Assembly: GCA_949987705.1 (NCBI GenBank)
Contig: CATLJY010000020.1
Span: 1-64,000 of the forward strand
Source: Thereva unica
Lineage: Eukaryota; Arthropoda; Insecta; Diptera; Therevidae
DNA length: 64,000 nt
Direction of reading: 5' to 3'
Positions 44,503-53,620 of this stretch are shown here, piece by piece. A model generated the notes under the pieces. It was not told the origin of the DNA. It saw only the letters and a list, made by a program, of their open reading frames with translations, and made no database searches. The translations under genes and the position numbers were made by a program. Each line of letters starts with the position of its first letter. The stretch's first letter is position 1.

Positions 44503-47500
44503 AATAAATCATGAATATTTCGAGCAGCAAAAATATGAACAAACAGAGGACATATACCAAACAATAATAATACAGTTACAAGAGTTGTCTGCCAGGACAC
44601 GACAGGAGAACCAGAATATGGAAAATCAAACAGCTAATAGGGACAAGCCAAATGGGGCCAAGATTAAACTTCCTCCAATAACAATCCCAAGATTCAATGG
44701 AGACTATAACACATGGAGACAGTTCCATGATCTTTTTGAACAGCTAGTCCATACAAACGAAAATCTAAGTACGGTTCAAAAAATGCAGTATCTAAAGGCA
44801 AATTTAATTGATGAAGCAGCGCAGTTGGTAGGCCACCTACCAATAACAAATGACAATTACATTACAGCGTGGGGGCTACTAATTAACAGGTACGAGAATA
44901 AACGGTTATTAGTGCGAGCTCAATTAAATACATTACTAACGCAGGCAGATGCGAATGACTCAGCAAATTCAATTAAGAATTTGCATGATACAACTAATGA
45001 GTGCTTATTCGCATTAAAAAATTTAGGCCTAGAAGTGGAAAGTTGGGATGCAATTCTAATACATATTTTGTCTAAGAAATTAGACAAAGATACCCAAAGG
45101 TTATATGAACTCTCCTTAAAATCTCCCAGAGATTTACCAAAATTATCAGAATTTTTGTCCTTCTTAGAGGTAAGATTTCAAGCACTGGAAAATATTAAAT
45201 CACATAGAGATCCATCAACGCAGTCCAATAATAGACAAGGAGGTATAAAAGCCAAACTATACAGTAAGTCGAACCTTAAGAACTATCATATAAAGGGATA
45301 TAGTCGATGTGAATCTTGTGGGGGAAATCATAAACTTTACGAATGTTCCAAGTTCGTAAATTCGAGTTATACCCAAAAACAAGAGCTCTTAAATAACCGC
45401 AATCTTTGCAAATTATGTTTAAGACCTCACCACATGTCTGAATGCAATAGCAAGAAAACGTGCAAAATATGTAATAGTGCAAAGCACAACACCCTATTAC
45501 ATATTGAAAGTCAAAACAAGCAACTTAATTTCCAATTAAAGAAAGGTGAAGACTCGAATAAAAACAAACCAACCTATAGGCCAAATCGAGGTGAAGTAAA
45601 CAAACAAAAGAACATCATAAATTATCCGAAACCTAGCACTTCAAGCAGCCATGGCCAAGAAGGTACTGACTCCAACCATACCATAAACGTTCAAACCTAC
45701 AACTCGAGTTCTACTGAAGTTGGCGTAATGTTAGTAACAGCAATGGTTAAAGTAAGAAGCTCAGAAGGAAGAGAAGAAATTTTGAGAGCCCTAGTCGACC
45801 AAGGTTCTCAAGGTAGTTTCATAAGGGAAGATGCGGTACAAAGACTAAGATTGAAGAGGTCTAAGGTCTGTGCTGAAATAACAGTTGTTTCAGACATCAA
45901 AATTGGTAGTTCGAAAAGCAAGGTATCATTTCAAATAAGTTCCATATATCCCTCATCATTTCAATTATGGGTGTCCGCATTCGTTCTCAAATCGGTATCA
46001 AAACCCATTCCCGACACTGAAATAATTAGTAGAGAAATAGACACCCTGAAAAATCTGCCCCTGGCAGATCCTAACGCATTTAGTCCCGGACCTATTGACA
46101 TTATATTAGGCGCGGAGGTATATGACGAAATTATGCTGGAAGGTATAAGAAAGGGAATCAAAGGTTATCCACTTGCCCAAAAAACAGAATTGGGATGGAT
46201 ATTGTCAGGTAAGGTTCCCATCCCAACTACAGTAATCAAATGCCACGTATCCCAAATAGAGATAGACGAGTCTCTAAAGAGATTCTGGGATCTCGAGGAG
46301 CTAGCACCCAAGAGCGAAACTTCGAAAGAAGAAATCCTTGCTAAACAAATCTACACAGCAACTGTTGCTAGAGATCATGAAGGCAGATACATAGTTCATC
46401 TACCCTTCAATGAAAAAATAAACAATTTAGGATACTCCAAGAGGAGGGCTATGAGCAGATTAGTGCAGATGGAACGAAAGTTCCATCGAGATGACAAATT
46501 TAAAGACCAATATCAAGCGTTCATTAAGGAATATCAAAACCTTGGTCATATGAGACCAGCATTAAGCACACAAGATGCATGCTATCTACCCCATCACGCT
46601 GTTTTAAAAGCAGACAGCACCACAACAAAATTAAGAGTGGTCTTTGATGCGTCGTGTCCTACAAGTTCAGGAGTACGACTCAATGACGCCTTACTAAAAG
46701 GACCACAACTACAACAAGACTTAATGTCGATACTTATCAGGTGGAGGAAACATAAGTTTGTCATATCATCTGACATAGAAAAGATGTATAGACAAATTAA
46801 AATTGTAGACGCTCACCAGGATTACCAGAGAATCCTTTGGCGGGAAACTCCCCAAGCCCCTTTGCAACAATTCAACCTTACCACGGTAACTTATGGCACA
46901 AAACCTGCACCATTCCTAGCGAGACGTACCTTGTATCAATTGGCCAACGATGAAGGACACAACTTCGTCAGAGCGGCAACAGCACTTAAACAAGATTTCT
47001 ATGTTGACGACTTGTTAACAGGTGCAGACACCATCGCATCGGTCAAGGAATTGAGAATACAATTGGATGAGTTGTTAAGTAGGGGAGGGTTTAAGTTAAG
47101 AAAATGGGCTAGTAACAGCATGAACATCTTGGAAGGCGTTCATGAGTCAGACAAGGAACAAAATCTTTTAAGTCTATCAGGTGACACTAAGGTAAAAACC
47201 TTAGGAATATATTGGTGTCCACACAGAGATACCTTCACATTTAAAGTAAATACAAGTCAACAGACTATAACTCCAACCAAAAGAGTAGTATTATCAGAAT
47301 GGTCACAATTGTTTGATCCACTAGGTTGGTTAGCTCCCTGCATCATTAAGGCCAAATTAATGTTTCAATCATTATGGAAAGCTAACTTATCATGGGATGA
47401 AGAATTACCAAATCCAATACATGGAGAATGGAGAACATTAAGAAACCAATTCGCTGATCTGGAAAAAATTGAAATTCCTAGGTGGGTTCACGTATCACGA

Positions 47501-49444
47501 ACAAATTCGATTTTGGAACTCCAAGGATTCTGCGATGCCTCCGCAAAGGCATATGCAGCGGTTGTCTATACGAGAACAATAGACCATCAACGGTCAGTAC
47601 ATGTCCAATTGCTTACAGCAAAAACAAAGGTAGCTCCTCTAAACAAAGAAGTGAGTCTACCACGTTTAGAACTTTGCGCAACGGTTCTGTTGGCAAAACT
47701 ATTGTCTCATACCGTGAAGGCCGTTAATATTGAAGGATTGCAGGTACACGCGTGGTCTGATTCGAAAGTTACACTAGCCTGGATACAAAATAACAATAAA
47801 AAATACAGTACTTTCGTGACCAATAGGACACGGGAAATTAACAATTTAATACCAATGGCGCAATGGCATTATGTCAAATCAAAACAGAATCCTGCGGATT
47901 GCGCCTCTCGTGGTTTAGATCCATCAAAATTAATAAACTTTACGCTATGGTGGAATGGACCAGAGTGGCTCAGACAAAAGGAAATTGAATATATCACCAA
48001 CAGTGAACCGACCGATCAAGAATTAAAAAGTTACATCCAAGTAACATTTACTTTGAAAAACAATGGCACTTTAGAACAATTGTTTTCAAAAACAAACGAT
48101 TTCCAAAAGTTATTGAGAATAATCGCGTATTGTCTACGCTTCCGTAAGCTCAAAGAGCGGAAGGTACTTTTAAGGACAAACTACATAAACATACAAGAGC
48201 TAAGAGAGGCTAGGAACCTCATAATCAAACTGGCTCAAGAACAAGAGTTCTCATGCGAAATAACTGACATCAAGTCGACTGGAAGAGTATCACAGAAAAG
48301 CAAGATCCTCTCATTAAATCCATTTTTAGACAAAAAAGGCATCCTTAGGGTAGGGGGAAGATTAAGGAATTCATCGCTCGGTGATGAAGCGAAATTCCCC
48401 ATCATTATATCGCCCCAGAGCCCACTCTCTGCGTTAATCATCTCAGAGGCACATTTACACTCTTTACACGGTGGACCAACACTAACCTTATCACACATTC
48501 GTCAACGATATTGGATACTCAATGGAACTAATGCTGTTAAGAAACAGTTACGCAAATGCATAACATGCCGTAAGCTAGTAGCCAAACCATTAACTCAACT
48601 GATGGGAGACTTGCCCAAACCACGGGTCGCAGTTAGCAAACCGTTTACACATTGCGGAATCGACTACGCGGGCCCTATCACATTAAAATTAATGAAGGGT
48701 AGAGGCAAAACGACATTTAAGGGATATATCGCCGTATTCATCTGTTTGGCAACCAAAGCAATTCATATAGAACTAGTAAGTGATCTCACCGCCGAGGCAT
48801 TCGTCGCAGGCTACAAACGGTTTGCCGCCAGAAGAGGCAGAGCCTCTCACATTTACAGCGACAACGGTACAAACTTTGTGCTGGCAAACAAAATATTGAA
48901 GTTCCATAGTAAGGAAGAAAAAACTGAGTTCTTCGAAGTAATTCAAAGGGAACTTTTGAAGCAAGAAACTGAATGGCATTTTATACCGCCAGCCGCACCA
49001 CACTTTGGGGGATTGTGGGAGGCTGGAGTACGCTCAATCAAATACCATTTAAAACGAGTGATTGGGAACTCAATCCTCAATTTTGAAGAAATGTATACCC
49101 TCCTTACACAAATCGAGGCTTGTTTGAATTCAAGGCCCTTATGTCCTCTTTCAGCAGATTCGGAAGATCTAGATGTTCTAACACCAGGACATTTTCTAGT
49201 TGGGATGCCATTGCTGTCTGTCCCAATGCAGACCTTGTCTGAGGCACCTATGAATCGTTTGAAACGATGGCAGGTGATTGAAAAAATGCATCAAACCTTC
49301 TGGAACAAGTGGAGGCATGAATATTTATCGAGGTTGCAGCAACGTCCCAAATGGATGACAAACCAGGAGAATATCAAGATAGGAGACATCGTCCTACTAA
49401 CCGATGAACAAACTCCTCCAGCCAAGTCCGAGTCGCAACAGTAG
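44459..49444 (+). CDS. BEL/Pao Gag-Pol polyprotein (DUF1759, protease, RT, RNase H, integrase)
   Basis: 1661 codons open in one frame; the formal start is not an initiation site, being a continuation of gag. In order: DUF1759 Gag core (about residues 65-230); knuckles CESCGGNHKLYEC (284-296), CKLCLRPHHMSEC and CKICNSAKHNTLLH; aspartic protease with Asp447 in LVDQGSQGSF (BEL types often have DQG for DSG); RT with LRVVFDAS and YVDD (848-851); RNase H with GFCDASAKAYAAVVY; integrase with H/C zinc motif and catalytic Asp1402 (DYAG), Asp1468 (SDNGTNF) and Glu1521 (WEAGV); then a DUF5641-like tail. The tail is cut after TPPAK by a small deletion that shifts the frame into the 49445-49953 region. 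All catalytic residues are present. Confidence 0.93.
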   Translation: MNGITTRIKLAGPHEINHEYFEQQKYEQTEDIYQTIIIQLQELSARTRQENQNMENQTANRDKPNGAKIKLPPITIPRFNGDYNTWRQFHDLFEQLVHTNENLSTVQKMQYLKANLIDEAAQLVGHLPITNDNYITAWGLLINRYENKRLLVRAQLNTLLTQADANDSANSIKNLHDTTNECLFALKNLGLEVESWDAILIHILSKKLDKDTQRLYELSLKSPRDLPKLSEFLSFLEVRFQALENIKSHRDPSTQSNNRQGGIKAKLYSKSNLKNYHIKGYSRCESCGGNHKLYECSKFVNSSYTQKQELLNNRNLCKLCLRPHHMSECNSKKTCKICNSAKHNTLLHIESQNKQLNFQLKKGEDSNKNKPTYRPNRGEVNKQKNIINYPKPSTSSSHGQEGTDSNHTINVQTYNSSSTEVGVMLVTAMVKVRSSEGREEILRALVDQGSQGSFIREDAVQRLRLKRSKVCAEITVVSDIKIGSSKSKVSFQISSIYPSSFQLWVSAFVLKSVSKPIPDTEIISREIDTLKNLPLADPNAFSPGPIDIILGAEVYDEIMLEGIRKGIKGYPLAQKTELGWILSGKVPIPTTVIKCHVSQIEIDESLKRFWDLEELAPKSETSKEEILAKQIYTATVARDHEGRYIVHLPFNEKINNLGYSKRRAMSRLVQMERKFHRDDKFKDQYQAFIKEYQNLGHMRPALSTQDACYLPHHAVLKADSTTTKLRVVFDASCPTSSGVRLNDALLKGPQLQQDLMSILIRWRKHKFVISSDIEKMYRQIKIVDAHQDYQRILWRETPQAPLQQFNLTTVTYGTKPAPFLARRTLYQLANDEGHNFVRAATALKQDFYVDDLLTGADTIASVKELRIQLDELLSRGGFKLRKWASNSMNILEGVHESDKEQNLLSLSGDTKVKTLGIYWCPHRDTFTFKVNTSQQTITPTKRVVLSEWSQLFDPLGWLAPCIIKAKLMFQSLWKANLSWDEELPNPIHGEWRTLRNQFADLEKIEIPRWVHVSRTNSILELQGFCDASAKAYAAVVYTRTIDHQRSVHVQLLTAKTKVAPLNKEVSLPRLELCATVLLAKLLSHTVKAVNIEGLQVHAWSDSKVTLAWIQNNNKKYSTFVTNRTREINNLIPMAQWHYVKSKQNPADCASRGLDPSKLINFTLWWNGPEWLRQKEIEYITNSEPTDQELKSYIQVTFTLKNNGTLEQLFSKTNDFQKLLRIIAYCLRFRKLKERKVLLRTNYINIQELREARNLIIKLAQEQEFSCEITDIKSTGRVSQKSKILSLNPFLDKKGILRVGGRLRNSSLGDEAKFPIIISPQSPLSALIISEAHLHSLHGGPTLTLSHIRQRYWILNGTNAVKKQLRKCITCRKLVAKPLTQLMGDLPKPRVAVSKPFTHCGIDYAGPITLKLMKGRGKTTFKGYIAVFICLATKAIHIELVSDLTAEAFVAGYKRFAARRGRASHIYSDNGTNFVLANKILKFHSKEEKTEFFEVIQRELLKQETEWHFIPPAAPHFGGLWEAGVRSIKYHLKRVIGNSILNFEEMYTLLTQIEACLNSRPLCPLSADSEDLDVLTPGHFLVGMPLLSVPMQTLSEAPMNRLKRWQVIEKMHQTFWNKWRHEYLSRLQQRPKWMTNQENIKIGDIVLLTDEQTPPAKSESQQ

Positions 49445-49953
49445 CTACCGGTAAAGGTAAATTTAAAAGACCAATCACTAAATTGGCGCGTCTACCAGTT
49501 TCGCAGGACGAGGATGACTCAGCAGCATCGACAGAATTACCGGCAGAAGAGTCGCAAATGATCAACAGAAATGATCAGCAAGTACCGGAAACGAAGAGGT
49601 CACGAGGTCGATACTCAGCCCCACTTTTGTTACAGTCTCTACTAGTATTATTACTAGTAATAAGTCCATCATACGCCTTAAATAAATCCTTAGTAACACA
49701 TCCCTTGACAGCACGAGCAGGGGTATATTTTGAAGATTTAGGATACGTTAATTTAGTAAATAATGCATGGAAAATAATCGTTTACTATGACTTGGAGAGC
49801 TATTGGAAAGAATACGCGGGGATAAAAGGTAGCATCAAACAAATAGAAGGTCTCTGTAGCTCACACTTGACTGAGGTAAACTTCTGTCCAGTACTACTTG
49901 AGCAATTGCAACATTCCTTATTGATGGAATCTCTTACAAGAGATAGAACATAA
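49445..49953 (+). pseudogene. End of pol and N-terminal part of env-like protein
   Basis: The frame open to 49953 starts with pol-tail text (TVATGKGKFKRPITKLAR), then a hydrophilic spacer. A hydrophobic signal-like segment LLLQSLLVLLLVISPSYA (about 49620-49677) precedes the putative surface subunit. Two cysteines (GLCSSHL, NFCPVLL) follow. A frame break near 49930 ends the copy. In the intact ancestor env was probably made from a spliced RNA. It is described here only as a broken relic. Confidence 0.7.
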
Positions 49954-50229
49954 AAACGAACTTATTACAGGCAAGGATTTAAACAATAAATTAAGGAATC
50001 GACGATCACCACTCAATATTGTCGGAAATGTTGCCCATGGATTATTTGGGATTCTTGATGACGAATTTGCCCGAAAATACGAAGAGCAAATCAACCTAGA
50101 AAAGGATAACGAGAACCATCTCCTTCACAACTTATTCGTAATCAAACGTCTATTGCGGACTCAACAAGCAACATTATCAAGAAAAATAATAAGGCAATCT
50201 CGGACCAATTTCTGGCATTAAAGCATCAG
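49954..50229 (+). pseudogene. env-like region: furin-type site and fusion-peptide-like segment, broken
   Basis: In a different frame from both neighbours, 49994-50060 shows a basic RNRR cleavage motif followed by a small-residue hydrophobic segment (VGNVAHGLFGILDDEFA). This arrangement is known from insect errantivirus Env and baculovirus F proteins. A stop at about 50219-50221 and frame changes on both sides show the gene is inactivated. The assignment rests on the cleavage site plus the conserved Gly pattern. Confidence 0.65.
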
Positions 50230-51438
50230 TTGGCAGCGATTCAGCGTACTATCAATAACACAAATCAAGAAGTGGCCAAACGTGACAGGTATGAAGCGTT
50301 TACTACGGCGATGTTTCATACAACCTTGATGTTGCTAGCCTACCAAAATACTCAAGAAGCTCTGTTTCAACTTATAACAGATACTCAGCACGAGAAAGTC
50401 AGCCCCCTCTTACTTACACCCGAACAACTAAGATCCCAATTAGCACTTATTCGAGAAAACATACCAGAAACAGTAACGATTCCTGGCAGCACAGACCAGA
50501 AGGGTATCCTACAGACCAACAATTTAATGAAAATAAGATCTAAGGTCATGGAGCGCTATATATTATTTGACATATCTCAACCTCTTCCTAACATTGAACG
50601 TCTCCAGCTATTTAAATTGATTCCTACTCCAATCCTAGACGACGGTAAATACATATACGTACACTCAGTAGCAGAGTATCTAGTGACTAGCTTGCACAGG
50701 GATTACTATGTCCCATTGAGTAAAGCACAGGTTGAATCCTGTGTTCCAACAGAGAATAACCGAAGACTTTGCCAACAGTCCTTTCCCTTATACAACCACA
50801 AATCTGTAGTTGGCCGATGTGAAATGAGTATTCTAACACGGCAACAGACTTTATCCGAATACTGCAAAATTGACACGATGGACCCAGTAAATCTGTGGAT
50901 CTCGATGCAGTCCCCAAATCGGTGGATCTACTGCCTCAAGGATGATTACAATTTCGATGTGATCTGCGGCAGTGTAGTACATCCATACACACTCAATGGC
51001 TCGGGAATATTAGAATTGCAGCCGGGCTGCACACTCAAACAAGATTCCATGGTGATCACCTCATACCATATATTCGGAGGTAACATAAGATCTTCCTACA
51101 CGCCCACAGCACCAATTAACATGCCCCTGAGTAACAGCGGTCCAAGCTTGAAAACATCCTCAGCGAACATTCCACTTATATTCAGTGACATGTCAGAATT
51201 GGAGCAAGCAATCAAATATCAGAAACAAAGGGAAGCACAAGGTCAACTGCATCAAATAAATGCGCATGACATTCATCACTATTCCATTTCTTATATTTTT
51301 ATAGGAACATGCTTGACCATAGGGCTTATTTACCTCTATAGAAAACGGCAGCAGAGAATCCATCGAGTAGGCACTCCTGAATTCCAACTTCCTACAATTT
51401 CCAGAACAATGCATCCACAACCTACCCCAAGACGTTAA
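50230..51438 (+). pseudogene. env-like transmembrane subunit, C-terminal part
   Basis: 402 codons open to a stop at 51438. There is a helical N-terminal stretch, several Cys (ESCVPTENNRRLCQQ, GRCEMS, EYCKID, IYCLKD, VICGS, PGCTLK), then a C-terminal transmembrane helix YIFIGTCLTIGLIYLY with a basic RKRQQR stop-transfer. This fits the F-type glycoprotein of envelope-bearing insect retroelements. The open start is not an initiation codon of the gene; the upstream part lies in other frames. Confidence 0.75.
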
Positions 51439-51456
51439 CCCTTTCTGCAAACAACC

Positions 51457-51470
51457 TCTCGCGGGGAGCA
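51457..51470 (+). promoter_or_regulatory. Polypurine tract
   Basis: GCGGGGAGCA sits immediately before the 3' LTR start TGTTCAAG, the expected place for plus-strand priming. Short and interrupted by pyrimidines. Confidence 0.55.
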
Positions 51471-51782
51471 TGTTCAAGAACAATAATATTAAATTTATAT
51501 TTTTTACTGCAAATATTGATGCATAATTATAATTTGATACCTGCATGCGGCGGATATCCGCCAGGCGGAATTTATAAATTGATGGAAACTTGCGGGTGCA
51601 AATGGACACCATGCACGCGCAAATCAATTGTGCTAATCCAGCAAATTATGTGTAAAAATATTTGTACCTAGATGTAAGTTAAAATTAAATTAAATATTTA
51701 GTACTTATTTAACATTCGAATTGGTCGGTCAAATAAATTGTTCAAATATAAAGTCTTTATTTTCTTATGTTTTACCCGAACA
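51471..51782 (+). repeat. BEL 3' LTR, complete
   Basis: 312 bp from TGTTCAAGAACAATAATATT to ACCCGAACA, with TG..CA termini. Satellite sequence GGTATCAAATGAAAGGG follows directly, giving GGTAT as the likely 5-bp target. Confidence 0.9.
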
Positions 51783-53060
51783 GGTATCAAATGAAAGGGT
51801 ATGATAAGTAGAATACAATAAGCTATGTCTTTATATCCATGGCGGCCGTCTCAAGAGGGCGGACTACCATTTCTTCACCACCACCTCGACATAGGTATCA
51901 ATTGAAAGCGTATCATAAGTAGAATACCTTAAGCGATATAATATACTCAATATCTGGTTAGATCCATGGCGGTCATCTCAAGAGGGCGGATTACCATTTT
52001 CTTCACAACCCCCTCGACATGGATATCAAATGAAAGGGTATGATAAGTAGAATACAATAAGCAATATAGTATATTCAATAAATAGTTAGATCCACCGAGG
52101 CCACCTCAAGAGGACGTATTACCATTTTCTTCACAACCCCCTCGACATGGGTATCAAATGAAAGGGTATGATAAGTAGAATACAATAAGCTATGTCTTTA
52201 TATCCATGGCGGCCGTCTCAAGAGGGCGGACTACCATTTCTTCACCACCACCTCGACATAGGTATCAATTGAAAGCGTATCTTAAGTAGAATACCTTAAG
52301 CGATATAATATACTCAATATCTGGTTAGATCCATGGCGGTCATCTCAAGAGGGCGGATTACCATTTTCTTCACAACCCCCTCGACATGGATATCAAATGA
52401 AAGGGTATGATAAGTAGAATACAATAAGCAATATAGTATATTCAATAAATAGTTAGATCCACCGAGGCCACCTCAAGAGGACGTATTACCATTTTCTTCA
52501 CAACCCCCTCGACATGGGTATCAAATGAAAGGGTATGATAAGTAGAATACAATAAGCTATGTCTTTATATCCATGGCGGCCGTCTCAAGAGGGCGGACTA
52601 CCATTTCTTCACCACCACCTCTACATAGGTATCAATTGAAAGCGTATCTTAAGTAGAAGACAGTAAGCAATATAGTATACTCAATATCTAGTTAGATCCA
52701 CCGAGGCCACCTCAAGAGGACGCATTACCATTTTCTTCACAACCCCCTCGACATGGGTATCAAAAGAAAGGGAATGATAAGTAGAAAACAATAAGCGATT
52801 TAGTATACTCAAAATATATTTAGATCCACGGCGGTTATCTCAAGAGAGCGGATAACCATTTTTTTTACATAGCCCATCGACATGGGTATCTAATTAAAGG
52901 TAATCATAAGTAGAACACAATAAGCGGTATAGTGTACTCAATATACCGTAAGAGCCACGGCGGTCATCTGAAGAGGCCCGATGACCATTTTCTTAACATA
53001 CCCCTCGACATGGGTATCAAATGAAAGGGAAGAATAAGGACAACACAATAAGCGATATAA
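51783..53060 (+). repeat. Higher-order satellite array, right block
   Basis: Continues the 39709-42406 array on the far side of the BEL element. About ten monomers show increasing divergence toward 53060 (the last three lose the CTCAAGAGG start and have changed spacing), the usual decay at an array edge. Confidence 0.9.
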
Positions 53061-53128
53061 CTGAAACATTTGAGTCAATAATGCAGGTTTATGTTGTTTA
53101 TTATCATTAGTACTTTTAGTTTGCTCCC

Positions 53129-53620
53129 GGACAGGTTTATGTAGCATTGTCCAGACTCACATTCTTGGACGGTTTGCATTTAATCAATTTTGATCCATCT
53201 AGTGTTAAAGTAAATCTTGAAGCAATAGTTGAATGCAATTGGCTAAGAGAAAACTATCGTCCAGATTTACCAAACATTAAATTTAAAAAAAAATCGTCTC
53301 TGCCAGTTATTGATAAAAGGTGGAATGCAATCTCAGAGGTTTCGAATATACAAGGTACTTTTACTAATGACGCTGTAAATTTTGGAAATGTTCGGGGGCT
53401 ACCAAATTTGCATGGTGCTTCGTGTTATGCTAACGCAGCCCTGCAGTGCATTTTTAATCGTTCTACTACAAAAAAGGAGTTGTTAAAATTACCAGAAAAT
53501 CACATGTTATACAAGACATTGCTAAATTATTTATCAGTTCAAAAAAATGTAGACGTCCGGCCACTTAAGAATTTTTTAAATACACAAATATATGGAACAC
53601 ATTTTCACCAAGACGTTTGT
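53129..53620 (+). pseudogene. PIF1 helicase C-terminus fused to USP deubiquitinase domain (N-part)
   Basis: The frame begins GQVYVALSRLTFLDGLHLIN, which is helicase motif VI and the usual end of PIF1/Helitron helicases (VALSR..GL). About 90 residues later comes NLHGASCYANAALQCIFN, the Cys box of peptidase C19 (USP) enzymes, with the nucleophile at 53423-53425. The frame continues to about 53620, where a CR1-like LINE enters. The first codons abut satellite-side sequence with stops, so the helicase body is missing here. USPs cleave ubiquitin isopeptide bonds. Linkage to the Helitron at 25.9-33.4 kb is inference. Confidence 0.8.

Larger units (their letters stand above)
42407..51782 (+). mobile_element. 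BEL/Pao endogenous retroelement with envelope-like gene
   Basis: A 9.4-kb element between two LTRs of 297 and 312 bp that look identical where they overlap. It carries gag, a DUF1759/zinc-knuckle/protease/RT/RNase H/integrase pol and an env-like region. Inserted in satellite DNA; the inferred 5-bp target is GGTAT. Near-identical LTRs suggest recent insertion, yet gag/pol and env have frame breaks, so this copy is defective. Confidence 0.92.

Noticed and set aside
53129..53620. USP domain as a host deubiquitinase gene
   Set aside because: It is fused in frame to helicase motif VI and lies among mobile elements with frame breaks, so a transposon origin is more likely.
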